This document shows positions 35,988 to 43,678 of a stretch of DNA of 64,000 nucleotides, one piece after another. The notes beneath the pieces are model-generated. The model did not search any database, was not told the DNA's origin, and saw only the letters and a list, made by a program, of their open reading frames with translations. Both the position numbers and the translations under genes were made by a program. Positions within the stretch are counted from its first letter, which is position 1, and the number at the start of each line of letters is the position of its first letter. Origin of the DNA: Aphanothece sacrum FPU1 (GTDB lineage Bacteria > Cyanobacteriota > Cyanobacteriia > Cyanobacteriales > Microcystaceae); contig NZ_BDQK01000016.1 in assembly GCF_003864295.1 (NCBI RefSeq), positions 62,001-126,000 on the forward strand, given 5' to 3'.

Positions 35988-36941
35988 ATGGAATGGAATT
36001 CAGAAATCGTAGAAAATAAGATTAGTATTCAATTTAAAAATAGTGAGTTACTTTTTTTAGCTTTAACTCATAGTTCTTATGCTCAACAAATTAATACACC
36101 GGAAAAAGATAATGAACGATTAGAGTTTTTAGGAGATAAGATTCTCAATTTAGTCATTGTTGATTATCTTTATCATCACTTTCCTTATTTACCCATGACA
36201 AAATTTACAGCTTTACGGGATAAATTAATGGAAGGAGAGAGATTAACACAAGTTTGGTTTAAATTAGGATTAGGAGAAGGTTATCCCTTTATTGCTTTAA
36301 CAGAAGAACGGCATCGTCTGAAAGTAAAACGCAATAATCCTTTTGAAAAAGCCTTAAAAGCTATTATTGGGGCTATTCATTTAGATCGAGGGTTTTCTCA
36401 GAGTTATAATTGGGTCAATAAACAGTTAATGGCTTCTTTATTGGGCCGTCATCAACAAGATGCAAAAGAACGTTTTTCTCCTGATAAACAATTACAATTA
36501 TTAGGGGATACTCTGTTAAAAGCAATTATGATCGATTATTTATATCGACTACTTCCTTATGTTAATCCTACTCGGTTAACTAAATTATCCAAAGAGTTTA
36601 TTAGTAAGGAAAAACAAACCAAGTATCTCTCAGGAATTGAAATTGATCCGAAGGTAATTACTCCTGAGAATGAAAAAGTTATCAAAAAATCATTTCCGGC
36701 GTTGTTAGGGGCAATGTATTTAAGTTTTGAAACACAAAATAGTAAGACCCGTTTTGCTAAAAGTAGTGATTGGTTAATCAAAAAAGTGATTGATGAAGAT
36801 GACGTATTAAGAGAAGCGATCGCCTTATTATTAAAAGAAGAAGTTCCGCAAAAATGGATTATTAAGGAAGTTTTAGGCTACGATAGTAAAGATTATGATG
36901 CAGGTAGAGAACGGTTTCATAAATTAATGGAGAAATTATGA
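35988..36941 (+). CDS. Tandem RNase III-like protein, catalytically degenerate
   Basis: A 317-residue protein with two RNase III-fold halves and no dsRNA-binding domain. Half 1 (about 8-150) keeps the signature NERLEFLGD (residues 42-50), but the second metal-ligand helix has K121 and K124 where Asp and Glu are required. Half 2 (about 162-270) reads DKQLQLLGD (166-174), with both first-helix glutamates replaced (K167, Q170), and K234/P237 in place of Asp/Glu. Neither half should cleave RNA. A dsRNA-binding or structural role is possible. It lies just upstream of the TA cassette array. Confidence 0.8.
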   Translation: MEWNSEIVENKISIQFKNSELLFLALTHSSYAQQINTPEKDNERLEFLGDKILNLVIVDYLYHHFPYLPMTKFTALRDKLMEGERLTQVWFKLGLGEGYPFIALTEERHRLKVKRNNPFEKALKAIIGAIHLDRGFSQSYNWVNKQLMASLLGRHQQDAKERFSPDKQLQLLGDTLLKAIMIDYLYRLLPYVNPTRLTKLSKEFISKEKQTKYLSGIEIDPKVITPENEKVIKKSFPALLGAMYLSFETQNSKTRFAKSSDWLIKKVIDEDDVLREAIALLLKEEVPQKWIIKEVLGYDSKDYDAGRERFHKLMEKL

Positions 36942-36974
36942 ATTATGAATTATGAATTATGAATTATGAATTAA
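36935..36974. repeat. Heptanucleotide tandem repeat (ATTATGA)n
   Basis: About five and a half copies of ATTATGA, starting in the last codons of the RNase III-like gene (its stop TGA is part of the repeat). This is a short tandemly repeated repetitive (STRR) sequence of the kind common in cyanobacteria. Confidence 0.85.
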
Positions 36975-37024
36975 TATTTCCACAGGTATATTAGCTGTCA
37001 AGGGTCTTAATAATATGATTTTTG

Positions 37025-37294
37025 ATGCTAATTACTCTCAATCAAAAGAAGGCTCAAAATCCTGGTAAAGTGTTAGCAGATATCACTGATTTTACACAAG
37101 GAGAAGATAAAACTATTGCAGAAGGTTGACGCAGTTTTAATCATGATGTATTAACTGTTCAAAAAGCGGGAAAAGCTAATCTAAAAATTTCTGATCTAGA
37201 GGTCTTAGCTTTTGCTATTGAAGAAAATTATCCAGAAGATATCAGAGATCAGAATTGTTTAATTTTAGGTTATGGTGATAAGGAAAGGATTTAA
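37025..37294 (+). pseudogene. Fused pseudogene ending in a DUF4258 toxin remnant
   Basis: One frame runs from ATG 37025 to TAA 37292-37294 with a single internal TGA (probably from TGG) after TIAEG. The first 70 or so residues (MLITLNQKKAQNPGKVLADI...) are of no family I know. The last 25 residues (EENYPEDIRDQNCLILGYG, then DKERI) match the DUF4258 protein at 39214-39537. The similarity ends exactly where repeat A begins, which points to recombination with a downstream repeat copy. Confidence 0.7.
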
Positions 37295-37460
37295 CACTGT
37301 TAAATCCCTACAATTATCTGATAAATCACCATAGTAAACCCCTTAAAAAGTTCTTTAAACTAACAGTTTGACAAATTTGCATTTTTTTGGTATTATGAAA
37401 TGTAAGATAGGATAAATGTGTGTGTTAAAACGCAAGTTCGCGGGTGAAAGCGATCGCCTA
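37275..37460 (+). repeat. TA-array repeat, copy A (palindrome, promoter, leader)
   Basis: Begins near a GGATTTAA/TTAAATCC hairpin (37285-37305 region), then CCCTACAATTATCTGATAAA, then the promoter, then leader GTAAGATAGGAT, GTGTGTTAAAACGCAAG and GGGTGAAAGCGATCGC. It precedes the HigBA-like module. Copies B-E share the same core. Confidence 0.88.
37368..37396 (+). promoter_or_regulatory. Promoter in repeat A
   Basis: TTGACA at 37368-37373 and TATTAT at 37391-37396 with a 17-bp spacer, close to the sigma-70 consensus. Transcription would begin near 37403, giving a leader of about 90 nt to the higB-like start. Confidence 0.82.
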
Positions 37461-37492
37461 AAGGTTTAGGCCTATTCTCTAGATAAAATAAG

Positions 37493-37819
37493 ATGATGGA
37501 TAATCCAGACATCACAATTATTACTACAGAGACATTTGAAAAGTGGCTTAGTAGTATTGCTGATATTAGAAGCCGTAGAAAAATAATTCTACGAATTCAA
37601 AGACTAAAAGTTGGTAATTTTGGTGACTACAAATCTGTTGGAAAAGAAATATTAGAATTAAGGATTCATCATGGCCCTGGGTATAGAGTATATTTTAGTA
37701 AGAAAGGAAATGTTTTAGTAATTCTCCTTAGTGGTGGCGATAAAGACTCACAAAAAACAGATATCAAAAAAGCCCAACAAATTTGGCAGGAGATCAAAGA
37801 TGAAATTGAGAAACTTTGA
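37493..37819 (+). CDS. higB-like: RelE/HigB-like toxin (Gp49-type)
   Basis: A 108-residue protein of the RelE/ParE superfamily: TFEKWLSSIADIRSRRKIILRIQRLKVGNFGDYKSVGKEILELRIHHGPGYRVYF and LLSGGDKDSQKTDIKKAQQIW are the hallmarks of addiction-module killer proteins of the HigB/Gp49 type, ribosome-associated mRNA interferases. ATG 37493 or 37496 can start it. It overlaps the antitoxin gene by 20 bp, toxin first, as in higBA loci. Confidence 0.9.
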   Translation: MMDNPDITIITTETFEKWLSSIADIRSRRKIILRIQRLKVGNFGDYKSVGKEILELRIHHGPGYRVYFSKKGNVLVILLSGGDKDSQKTDIKKAQQIWQEIKDEIEKL

Positions 37820-38087
37820 TGAATTTATCGAAGAAGAATTACAGGATTCTGAGTTTGCTTCTGCTTATCTTCAGGAAGCTTTAGAAGAAGGTGGTATACC
37901 TCTATTTTTAATTGCACTCAAGCAGATAGTCCAAGCAAAAAAAGGATTAACAAATGTTGCTCAAGAAACAGGTTTAGGAATAGAAAACCTCAATAAAAAC
38001 CTTTCAGAACAGGGAAATCCTCATCTATTAACTATTGAAAAAGTTTTAAAATCAATTGGCATGAAACTTACTATTAGCCCCGAATAA
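37800..38087 (+). CDS. higA-like: HigA-like antitoxin (HTH)
   Basis: A 95-residue protein starting at ATG 37800 inside the toxin gene. The N-terminal part is acidic (DEFIEEELQDSEFASAYLQEALEEGG); the C-terminal half is an XRE-like helix-turn-helix (GLTNVAQETGLGIENLNKNLSEQGNPHLLTIEKVLKSIGMKL). It should bind its toxin and repress the promoter in repeat A. Confidence 0.9.
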   Translation: MKLRNFDEFIEEELQDSEFASAYLQEALEEGGIPLFLIALKQIVQAKKGLTNVAQETGLGIENLNKNLSEQGNPHLLTIEKVLKSIGMKLTISPE

Positions 38088-38101
38088 ATTAATAAATAAA
38101 A

Positions 38102-38222
38102 ACTCTTAAAAAGTTGTTTAAACTAACAGTTTGACAAATTTGCATTTTTTTGGTATTATTAAATGTAAGATAGGATAGTTGTGTGTGTTAAAACGCAAGT
38201 TCACGGGTGGAAGCGATCGCCA
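38102..38222 (+). repeat. TA-array repeat, copy B
   Basis: Core form lacking the upstream palindrome section: CTTAAAAAGTTGTTTAAAC, the promoter, GTAAGATAGGAT, GTGTGTTAAAACGCAAG and GGGTGGAAGCGATCGCC. It follows the HigA-like gene by 14 bp and precedes the papain-fold toxin-like pair. Confidence 0.88.
38131..38159 (+). promoter_or_regulatory. Promoter in repeat B
   Basis: TTGACA at 38131-38136, 17-bp spacer, TATTAT at 38154-38159. Confidence 0.82.
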
Positions 38223-38275
38223 TAAAATTCAACCCTTTGTCTTGAGGGAGTAGATGAATCATCGATGAGGTTATA

Positions 38276-38647
38276 TTGTCCAATGACAGGGATATACCAG
38301 GATTAGACAAACCTTTTAGTTTACCGCAAGGAATTTCCCCTGAACCTGAAGCAACAAAAGCAATGAACCAAATGAGCTTTGGTTTAGGTACGGATTGTTC
38401 AGAAATTGCGGAAAATATCTTAATAGCGACAGGAGGTAAAGGAAAAATATTAAGAGTCGAACCTGTAGAGGGTTATAGGTTAACCTTATTAGAAGGGGAT
38501 AAACTAGAAGAAAATTTATTTATTTATCATGAAGTTTATACCGATGGTTATTATATTTTCGACCCCAGATTAAATCCTTATCCAATCTTCTTAGAAGAAT
38601 GGGAAACATTAATTAAATTCCTCAATCCTCAAGCTAAGATAACATGA
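38276..38647 (+). CDS. Putative papain-fold (Tox-PL-like) toxin
   Basis: A 123-residue protein, TTG start (38276); MNQMSFGLG at residue 31 is an alternative start. A Cys in GLGTDCSEIAENIL, then GGKGKILRVEP, and a His/Asp pair in FIYHEVYTDGYYIFDPRLNPYPI give the Cys-His-Asp order of papain-fold toxins from polymorphic toxin systems. The assignment is by pattern, not alignment. Its stop codon overlaps the next start (ATGA), as in toxin/immunity pairs. It is driven by repeat B. Confidence 0.55.
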   Translation: MSNDRDIPGLDKPFSLPQGISPEPEATKAMNQMSFGLGTDCSEIAENILIATGGKGKILRVEPVEGYRLTLLEGDKLEENLFIYHEVYTDGYYIFDPRLNPYPIFLEEWETLIKFLNPQAKIT

Positions 38648-39075
38648 AAACTATCACTGGATTAGAAATATTAGAAATTCTCGAAATATTAGGAGAATTA
38701 GAATGGGTTAGATGTAGTGCAACCAGAGGAAAAGCAGACAGATTAGAACGTTCTCCCTTTGTTGTTTGGCGATATAAAACCCGTGATATTAATTTAGAAT
38801 CTTTACTGATTAAAGCTGTAGAATCTTTTCGAGGTAATGTGGAATGGGAGATTAAGTTTACGGGAAAAAATTGGCTCATCGCACCTAAATTACTAGAAAA
38901 ATTCCAACAAGAAAGAGACTATAAAAAAGACGTTGATGCTCTTAAAGCTATATCGATTGAGTTTCCCGAATTTTGTCAACAAGCGAATGAAGATGTTCCA
39001 GCTTTGGCGGCTAAAATTAAAGAAACTACGGAAAAAATTGATACTTTCAAACCGTTAAAAAGTTGTTTAAACTAA
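38644..39075 (+). CDS. Hypothetical partner (possible immunity/antitoxin) of 38276
   Basis: A 143-residue soluble protein translationally coupled to the upstream gene by an ATGA overlap. It has no domain I recognise. The N-terminal half has TGLEILEILEILGELEWVRC and SPFVVWRYKTRDINLESLLIK; the C-terminal half is helical and charged. Being the second gene of a cassette in a row of TA modules, it is the natural candidate for the immunity protein. Its 3' end overlaps the beginning of repeat C. Confidence 0.6.
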   Translation: MKTITGLEILEILEILGELEWVRCSATRGKADRLERSPFVVWRYKTRDINLESLLIKAVESFRGNVEWEIKFTGKNWLIAPKLLEKFQQERDYKKDVDALKAISIEFPEFCQQANEDVPALAAKIKETTEKIDTFKPLKSCLN

Positions 39076-39165
39076 TAGATTGACAAATTTGCCTTTTTTT
39101 TGTATTCTGTAATGTAAGATAGAATAGGTGTGTGTTAAAACGCGGGTCCACGGGTGGAAGCGTAA
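39053..39165 (+). repeat. TA-array repeat, copy C
   Basis: The most diverged copy: CGTTAAAAAGTTGTTTAAAC, ATAGATTGACA, GTAAGATAGAATAGG, GTGTGTTAAAACGC and GGGTGGAAGCG. Its first 20 bp encode the last codons of the preceding gene (KPLKSCLN), so this repeat has been recruited as coding sequence. It precedes the DUF4258/YgiT pair. Confidence 0.85.
39080..39108 (+). promoter_or_regulatory. Promoter in repeat C
   Basis: TTGACA at 39080-39085, 17-bp spacer, TATTCT at 39103-39108. Confidence 0.8.
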
Positions 39166-39213
39166 CCATCATAATAATTTATTAACCAGTTTAAAATCAT
39201 CCAATCAAGATGT

Positions 39214-39537
39214 ATGTCCGATGAGATTTTGAGAAAAGTCAGACAAGCCGCAGACAAGCGCATCCTCTTTCTTCCTCATACCATTCAACAAATGTCTCGT
39301 CCAGATCGAATGATAACAACTCAAGAAATTGAAACAGTGATAAAAAGGGGAGAGTTGATAGAAAATTATCCAGAAGATATCAGAGGTCAGAGTTGTTTAA
39401 TTTTAGGTTATGGTGATAAGGAAAGGAACATTCATGTTGTTTGTTCTCCCAAAGAAGACTATTTGGTAATTATTACGGCCTATTTACCTGATCCTAATCA
39501 ATGGTCGTCAGATTTTAAAAGGAGATTACGAAAATGA
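39214..39537 (+). CDS. DUF4258 toxin-like protein
   Basis: A 107-residue protein: RILFLPHTIQQMSRPDRMITTQEIETVIKRGELIENYPED and SCLILGYGDKERNIHVVCS are typical of DUF4258, a BrnT/RelE-like fold found as the toxin partner of YgiT-type zinc-finger antitoxins. The H-T-x-Q-QMSRPDR segment is the family motif. It overlaps the antitoxin start by 4 bp (ATGA). A decayed copy of its second half is at about 37219-37294. Confidence 0.88.
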   Translation: MSDEILRKVRQAADKRILFLPHTIQQMSRPDRMITTQEIETVIKRGELIENYPEDIRGQSCLILGYGDKERNIHVVCSPKEDYLVIITAYLPDPNQWSSDFKRRLRK

Positions 39538-39743
39538 AATGTATGTATTGTCAAGGAAAAATGGAAAAATCAACTGCTCCTTTGTCTCTTAATCGCAAAG
39601 GCTATCATATTCACTGGGATGCTATAGAAGCTTGGGTTTGTTCTCAATGTTGTGAAGCTTATTTTGAAGCAAAAGAAGTTGATACAATTCAAAAGGCTTT
39701 ATCTGCTTTAGAACAAGAAAGTGAAGGATTCTTAAAAGTCTAA
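39534..39743 (+). CDS. YgiT-type zinc-finger antitoxin
   Basis: A 69-residue protein with two CxxC pairs, MKCMYCQGKME and WVCSQCCEAY, forming the MqsA/YgiT N-terminal zinc ribbon; it lacks the C-terminal HTH of full MqsA. It ends in a helix (TIQKALSALEQE) of the type that wraps the toxin. Translationally coupled to the DUF4258 gene. Confidence 0.88.
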   Translation: MKCMYCQGKMEKSTAPLSLNRKGYHIHWDAIEAWVCSQCCEAYFEAKEVDTIQKALSALEQESEGFLKV

Positions 39744-39820
39744 CAATTTTCGCTACAGAAATCTTTGAAACTTGGCTTCGTAATCAATCATCGATAATTT
39801 GTAGTGACATAATACCATTT

Positions 39821-39848
39821 CAGTTACCAGTTACCAGTTACCAGTTAT
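39821..39848. repeat. Heptanucleotide tandem repeat (CAGTTAC)n
   Basis: Three CAGTTAC units plus one CAGTTAT. An STRR-type repeat between the YgiT gene and repeat D. Confidence 0.85.
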
Positions 39849-39851
39849 CAA

Positions 39852-40075
39852 TGATTTGTAAGGACATAATACCATTATGTCCTTAGCCATAAATAAGGAT
39901 AGGATTTAACAGTGTTAAACCCCTACAATTATCTGATAAATCACCATAGTAAACCTCTTAAAAAGTTATTTAAACTAACAGTTTGACAAATTTGCATTTT
40001 TTTGGTATTATGAAATGTAAGATAGGATGGGTGTGTGTGTTAAAACGCAAGTTCGCGGGTGAAAGCGATCGCACA
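39852..40075 (+). repeat. TA-array repeat, copy D (long form)
   Basis: Starts with a perfect 11-bp hairpin (AAGGACATAAT / ATTATGTCCTT, loop ACC, 39860-39884), then CATAAATAAGGATAGGATTT, the near-palindrome around TTTAACAGTGTTAAA, the promoter, and the leader ending GGGTGAAAGCGATCGC. The hairpin could terminate the upstream module before the new promoter. It precedes the MazEF-like module. Confidence 0.88.
39983..40011 (+). promoter_or_regulatory. Promoter in repeat D
   Basis: TTGACA at 39983-39988, 17-bp spacer, TATTAT at 40006-40011. Confidence 0.82.
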
Positions 40076-40138
40076 AAAGTAAAACAATATTATTGATAAG
40101 TAAATCTGAGTATTTCTCGTTATGGTGTAAATTGATCT

Positions 40139-40393
40139 ATGTCTGTCACCGATATTAATAATCTTCAAGGCCAAATTCTACAAACAATTCAGACTTTATC
40201 CAGAGAACAACAGCAAAAAGTCCTTAAGTTTGTGCAATCTTTACAAAGAAATTCCCTGTATGAGAAGTGGGATAATATTACAGATGCAGAAGCACAAGCT
40301 TTACAGGATGAATTTGCTCAAGAAGATGTTAGTATTGCCGAAAGTATTTTACCCGATTATTTATCTCAGCTTGAAGAAGAGGATAATCAATAA
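40139..40393 (+). CDS. Antitoxin of the MazF module (DUF2281-like)
   Basis: An 84-residue acidic protein: SVTDINNLQGQILQTIQTLSREQQQKVLKFVQSLQ resembles DUF2281-type antitoxins; the acidic C terminus (DEFAQEDVSIAESILPDYLSQLEEED) would occupy the toxin. Its stop codon abuts the mazF start (TAA then ATG). Confidence 0.75.
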   Translation: MSVTDINNLQGQILQTIQTLSREQQQKVLKFVQSLQRNSLYEKWDNITDAEAQALQDEFAQEDVSIAESILPDYLSQLEEEDNQ

Positions 40394-40729
40394 ATGCGGG
40401 GAGATATTTATTTAGCTAACTTGACTGAGGGTCGAGGTTCAGAACAAGCTGGAACTAGACCTGTTATCATTGTCCAAAATAACAATATTAATCGATTTAC
40501 TCGCACAGTTATTGTGATTCCCTTAACCACAAATTTACGTCGTACACAAATACCTGGAACTATTATTATTCCAGCAGGAGAAGGGGGATTAAATCAAGAA
40601 TCAGTAGCTTTGTGTTATCAAATTATTGTTATTGATAGACAAAGACTTCGAGGATATTTAGGAACACTTTCTGACATTTATTTACAACAATTAGCTGATG
40701 CCATTAGATATACATTAGATATTATTTAA
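40394..40729 (+). CDS. mazF-like: MazF/PemK endoribonuclease toxin
   Basis: A 111-residue MazF: RGDIYLANLTEGRGSEQAGTRPVIIVQNN, RTVIVIPLTTNLRR and ESVALCYQIIVIDRQRLRGYLGTLS match the family throughout, including the catalytic R and T. MazF cleaves mRNA at short sequences. It is directly after its antitoxin; a MazF remnant from another lineage is at 22354-22443. Confidence 0.93.
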   Translation: MRGDIYLANLTEGRGSEQAGTRPVIIVQNNNINRFTRTVIVIPLTTNLRRTQIPGTIIIPAGEGGLNQESVALCYQIIVIDRQRLRGYLGTLSDIYLQQLADAIRYTLDII

Positions 40730-40763
40730 TTTATCCTATCAAAAAAAACTAAAAAACTTGGTT

Positions 40764-40975
40764 TGTAGGAACATAATACCATTATGTTCATAGCCATAAA
40801 TAAGATTAGAATTTAACAGTGTTAAATCCCTACAATTATCTGATAAATTACCATAGTAAACCCCTTAAAAAGTTGTTTAAACTAACAGTTTGACAAATTT
40901 GCATTTTTTTGGTAATCTGTAATGTACGATAGGATAGGTATGTGTTAAAACACAGGTTTATGGGAGGATGGGGTA
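40764..40975 (+). repeat. TA-array repeat, copy E (long form, no gene downstream)
   Basis: Hairpin GAACATAAT / ATTATGTTC (40769-40789), CATAAATAAGATTAGAATTT, a near-palindrome around TTTAACAGTGTTAAA, the promoter, then a diverged leader (GTACGATAGGATAGG, GTGTTAAAACACAGG). No plus-strand gene follows before the convergent gene ending at 41011, so this copy looks like the empty end of the array. Confidence 0.88.
40890..40918 (+). promoter_or_regulatory. Promoter in repeat E
   Basis: TTGACA at 40890-40895, 17-bp spacer, TAATCT at 40913-40918, a weaker -10 than in A, B and D. Confidence 0.72.
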
Positions 40976-41010
40976 GTCCTCCTTATCTTAGTGGGTGGGC
41001 ATTGCCCACA

Positions 41011-41802
41011 CTAACATTGAAATGTCTCATTACTGAGGCTCACAAAGTTTCCCAGTTCATTATACATAACGCTAAGTCGTTGATAGCGATTTGCTGTGAC
41101 TAATCTTCCTGCAAACATTTGGAAGGCTTCTCCTAATTTTACCATTTTAGGAATTGTCAAGACAACTTGATCAGGGAGGAAAAAAGTTTGATTTTGTCCT
41201 TCAGAGGGGTCTAAAATTAATTTGGGGATGATTTCAGGCTCTAAAATCCTTAAATCTGGCATCATTGTTAATTTTTCCCCTTGCCAACTACCAGAAATGT
41301 TAGTTAATGGGGTTAATGGTTCACAGGGAAAATCGCCTAATTGTTCCCGAATCATAATAATTCTATCTAAAACGCCATTATCTCCATAGATACCACCAAT
41401 GCTATCATTACTTGGGTCATATTTGAGAAAAAATTCCACACTAAATTGAATTCCTGGGATTAATTTTTGAGGAAACCAAGAAGTTGCACCATATTCTAAG
41501 ATAGAAAAAGATCTTTTAGTAGGGTCAGCCGGATGGAGTAAGCCATCAGCTAAATTACAAGTTTCTTTCTTAATTTCCCAACTTTTTTCTTGAAATGTAC
41601 CGTCATTTTGAGGAAATTTATTAGTATGAGTAAGAATAGTTAAATCTTCATTAGCTTGTAAAATTCTGAGACCCTGAAAATTCCTAAGAATTGTATTTTC
41701 TAATGAAAAAACTGTCCAAGAACCATAATGAGGAATTGGTTCTGTTGTAACATTACCAAAAAGTCTTGTCCAGTGTTGTTCTTGAAGATTGACTGATGCC
41801 AT
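41011..41802 (-). CDS. DUF3598-like protein
   Basis: A 263-residue soluble protein. The N terminus QEQHWTRLFGNVTTEPIPHYGSWTVFS and the beta-rich body (SILEYGATSWFPQKLIPGIQFSVEFFL, RIIMIREQ) resemble cyanobacterial DUF3598 proteins, which are predicted to be lipocalin/beta-barrel like. Function unknown. It is convergent with the TA array and lies 70 bp upstream of pgi on the same strand. Confidence 0.6.
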   Translation of the reverse strand: MASVNLQEQHWTRLFGNVTTEPIPHYGSWTVFSLENTILRNFQGLRILQANEDLTILTHTNKFPQNDGTFQEKSWEIKKETCNLADGLLHPADPTKRSFSILEYGATSWFPQKLIPGIQFSVEFFLKYDPSNDSIGGIYGDNGVLDRIIMIREQLGDFPCEPLTPLTNISGSWQGEKLTMMPDLRILEPEIIPKLILDPSEGQNQTFFLPDQVVLTIPKMVKLGEAFQMFAGRLVTANRYQRLSVMYNELGNFVSLSNETFQC

Positions 41803-41872
41803 ATTAGTTGATGTTGATTATGTTCAATTTTAATCGTTATAGGGATTAAGGTGGGCATTGCCCACCCTACTA

Positions 41873-43453
41873 CTAACTAGCAGAAATTTTGAGGGTTGAG
41901 GGGTTACTTAAATCTCCATCTAAGGAGACATGGCGACCATTTGCTGCTAAATGACGAACAATTTTATAAACAGCTTCTACCGCTTGAGGTGATCCTGCTT
42001 TTTCGGCTAAAGTTGCCAAATCTAAAGGACTATTTGTTTCCTTAATAACAGTTTGTACCTGACTTTGTAAGTCTAAAATAGAAGCTGCCATTTTCTTACC
42101 TGCTTCTACTCCTGGTTGGTGATAAGCATTAACATTAACCAAAGATCCATAGAAACTAACAGCCCTTTCATAGAGGGCAATTAAAGCCCCAACGGTGCGG
42201 GGATTAACTTGAGGAATGGTAATAGTAATAGAATCACGATTATTTTCGTATAATGCCTGTCTTGTTCCTTGAATAAACCCTGATAAATAGTCACCCGAAG
42301 TAATACCTGGATCTAATTCTAAAGGAATTTTTCGGCCATCATCTAAGACTTCAATAAAGGTAGCAAAAAAGTTAGGCACTCCTTCTCTTAATTGTTGAAC
42401 ATAAGCGTGTTGATCTGTTGATCCTTTATTCCCATAAACTGCAATACCTTGATAAACCGTATTACCATCAAGATCTTTTTCTTTTCCTAAAGACTCCATA
42501 ACTAACTGTTGTAAATAACGACTAAACAACAGCAAACTATCTTTATAGGGAAGGATGACCATATCTTTTTCACCTTTCCCATTTCCCGAATAATACCAAG
42601 CGAGTGCTAATAAAGCAGAAGGGTTTGTCTTAATATCTTTTACCCTGGTTGCTTGATCCATTTCTTTCGCACCTGCTAACATGGCTTGAATATCAATACC
42701 TTGTAAAGCTGCAGGTAATAAACCAACGGCCGACAGTTCTGATGTCCGTCCACCTACCCAATCTTGCATGGGAAACCTAGCTAACCAGTTAGTTGCTAAC
42801 TGATCCATTTTACTCCCTGGCATTGTTACTGCAACTGCATGGGGTTCAAAAGCTAAACCTTTAACTTCGTAAGCGTGTTTAAGTTCTAACATCCCGTTAC
42901 GAGTTTCGGGGGTTCCTCCTGACTTAGTGGTGATCACCACTAGGGTACTTTTCAGGCGATCGCCAATTTTAGTTAAGATACGATCAATGCCTTGGGGATC
43001 AGTATTATCGATAAAATGGATAGCCATGGGAGGAAAGGTATCAGTCAAAGCTTCAGCCACAAATTGAGGGCCTAAAGCTGAGCCACCGATACCAACCGAC
43101 AGAACATCTGTAAATTTAGAAGCGGTGGGAGGTTTAATAGTTCCCTGATGGACTTTTTTAACAAATTCTGCGATCATTGTTAAAGGTTGGGTAATTTCGG
43201 CTTTTACGGCTTCATTAGGGGCTAATTCGGGGGCCCGTAACCAATAATGTCCTACCATTCTTCCTTCATCGGGATTAGCGATCGCCCCACTTTCTAAGGC
43301 TTCCATATCTTGAAAGGCTTTGTCAAATTTGGGTTTAAGATGGTTAACAAATTGATCATCAAAGCGCATCCGACTAATATCAAGATATAGTCCTAACCCT
43401 TCGTGATAATAAAGCCAGTCTTGGTAACGTTGCCAAAGTTGTAAGTTATTCAT
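41873..43453 (-). CDS. pgi: Glucose-6-phosphate isomerase
   Basis: A 526-residue enzyme interconverting glucose-6-phosphate and fructose-6-phosphate. Signatures: [63 protein letters not shown], and [22 protein letters not shown] with the catalytic histidine. Cyanobacterial form, shorter at the N terminus than the E. coli enzyme. Confidence 0.97.
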   Translation of the reverse strand: MNNLQLWQRYQDWLYYHEGLGLYLDISRMRFDDQFVNHLKPKFDKAFQDMEALESGAIANPDEGRMVGHYWLRAPELAPNEAVKAEITQPLTMIAEFVKKVHQGTIKPPTASKFTDVLSVGIGGSALGPQFVAEALTDTFPPMAIHFIDNTDPQGIDRILTKIGDRLKSTLVVITTKSGGTPETRNGMLELKHAYEVKGLAFEPHAVAVTMPGSKMDQLATNWLARFPMQDWVGGRTSELSAVGLLPAALQGIDIQAMLAGAKEMDQATRVKDIKTNPSALLALAWYYSGNGKGEKDMVILPYKDSLLLFSRYLQQLVMESLGKEKDLDGNTVYQGIAVYGNKGSTDQHAYVQQLREGVPNFFATFIEVLDDGRKIPLELDPGITSGDYLSGFIQGTRQALYENNRDSITITIPQVNPRTVGALIALYERAVSFYGSLVNVNAYHQPGVEAGKKMAASILDLQSQVQTVIKETNSPLDLATLAEKAGSPQAVEAVYKIVRHLAANGRHVSLDGDLSNPSTLKISAS

Positions 43454-43678
43454 AGAAATTATGGAAAAAAAGTTGAACAGGTTTTGTCGAGAAGGTGTCT
43501 AGAAGTAAGATAGATTAGGGTTTAACTTCTCTTAACTTTTATAGATTAAGTCAACCTGCTACATAAAACTCTCAAAACACCTTATCTTACTGTTTGGAAT
43601 TTTAAACTAATAGTCTTTGCACATTCGTTTTTCTTCTACTAATCATTAGAATATACAAGTTCAGGGGTTAAGACAATG

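Noticed and set aside
37275-40975. CRISPR array
   Set aside because: The repeats are 113-224 bp, 0.8-1 kb apart, and the intervals are protein-coding pairs, not short spacers; no cas gene is present.
37275-40975. True integron
   Set aside because: No tyrosine integrase gene and no convincing attC core pair (RYYYAAC/GTTRRRY) in the repeats; the similarity is in layout only.
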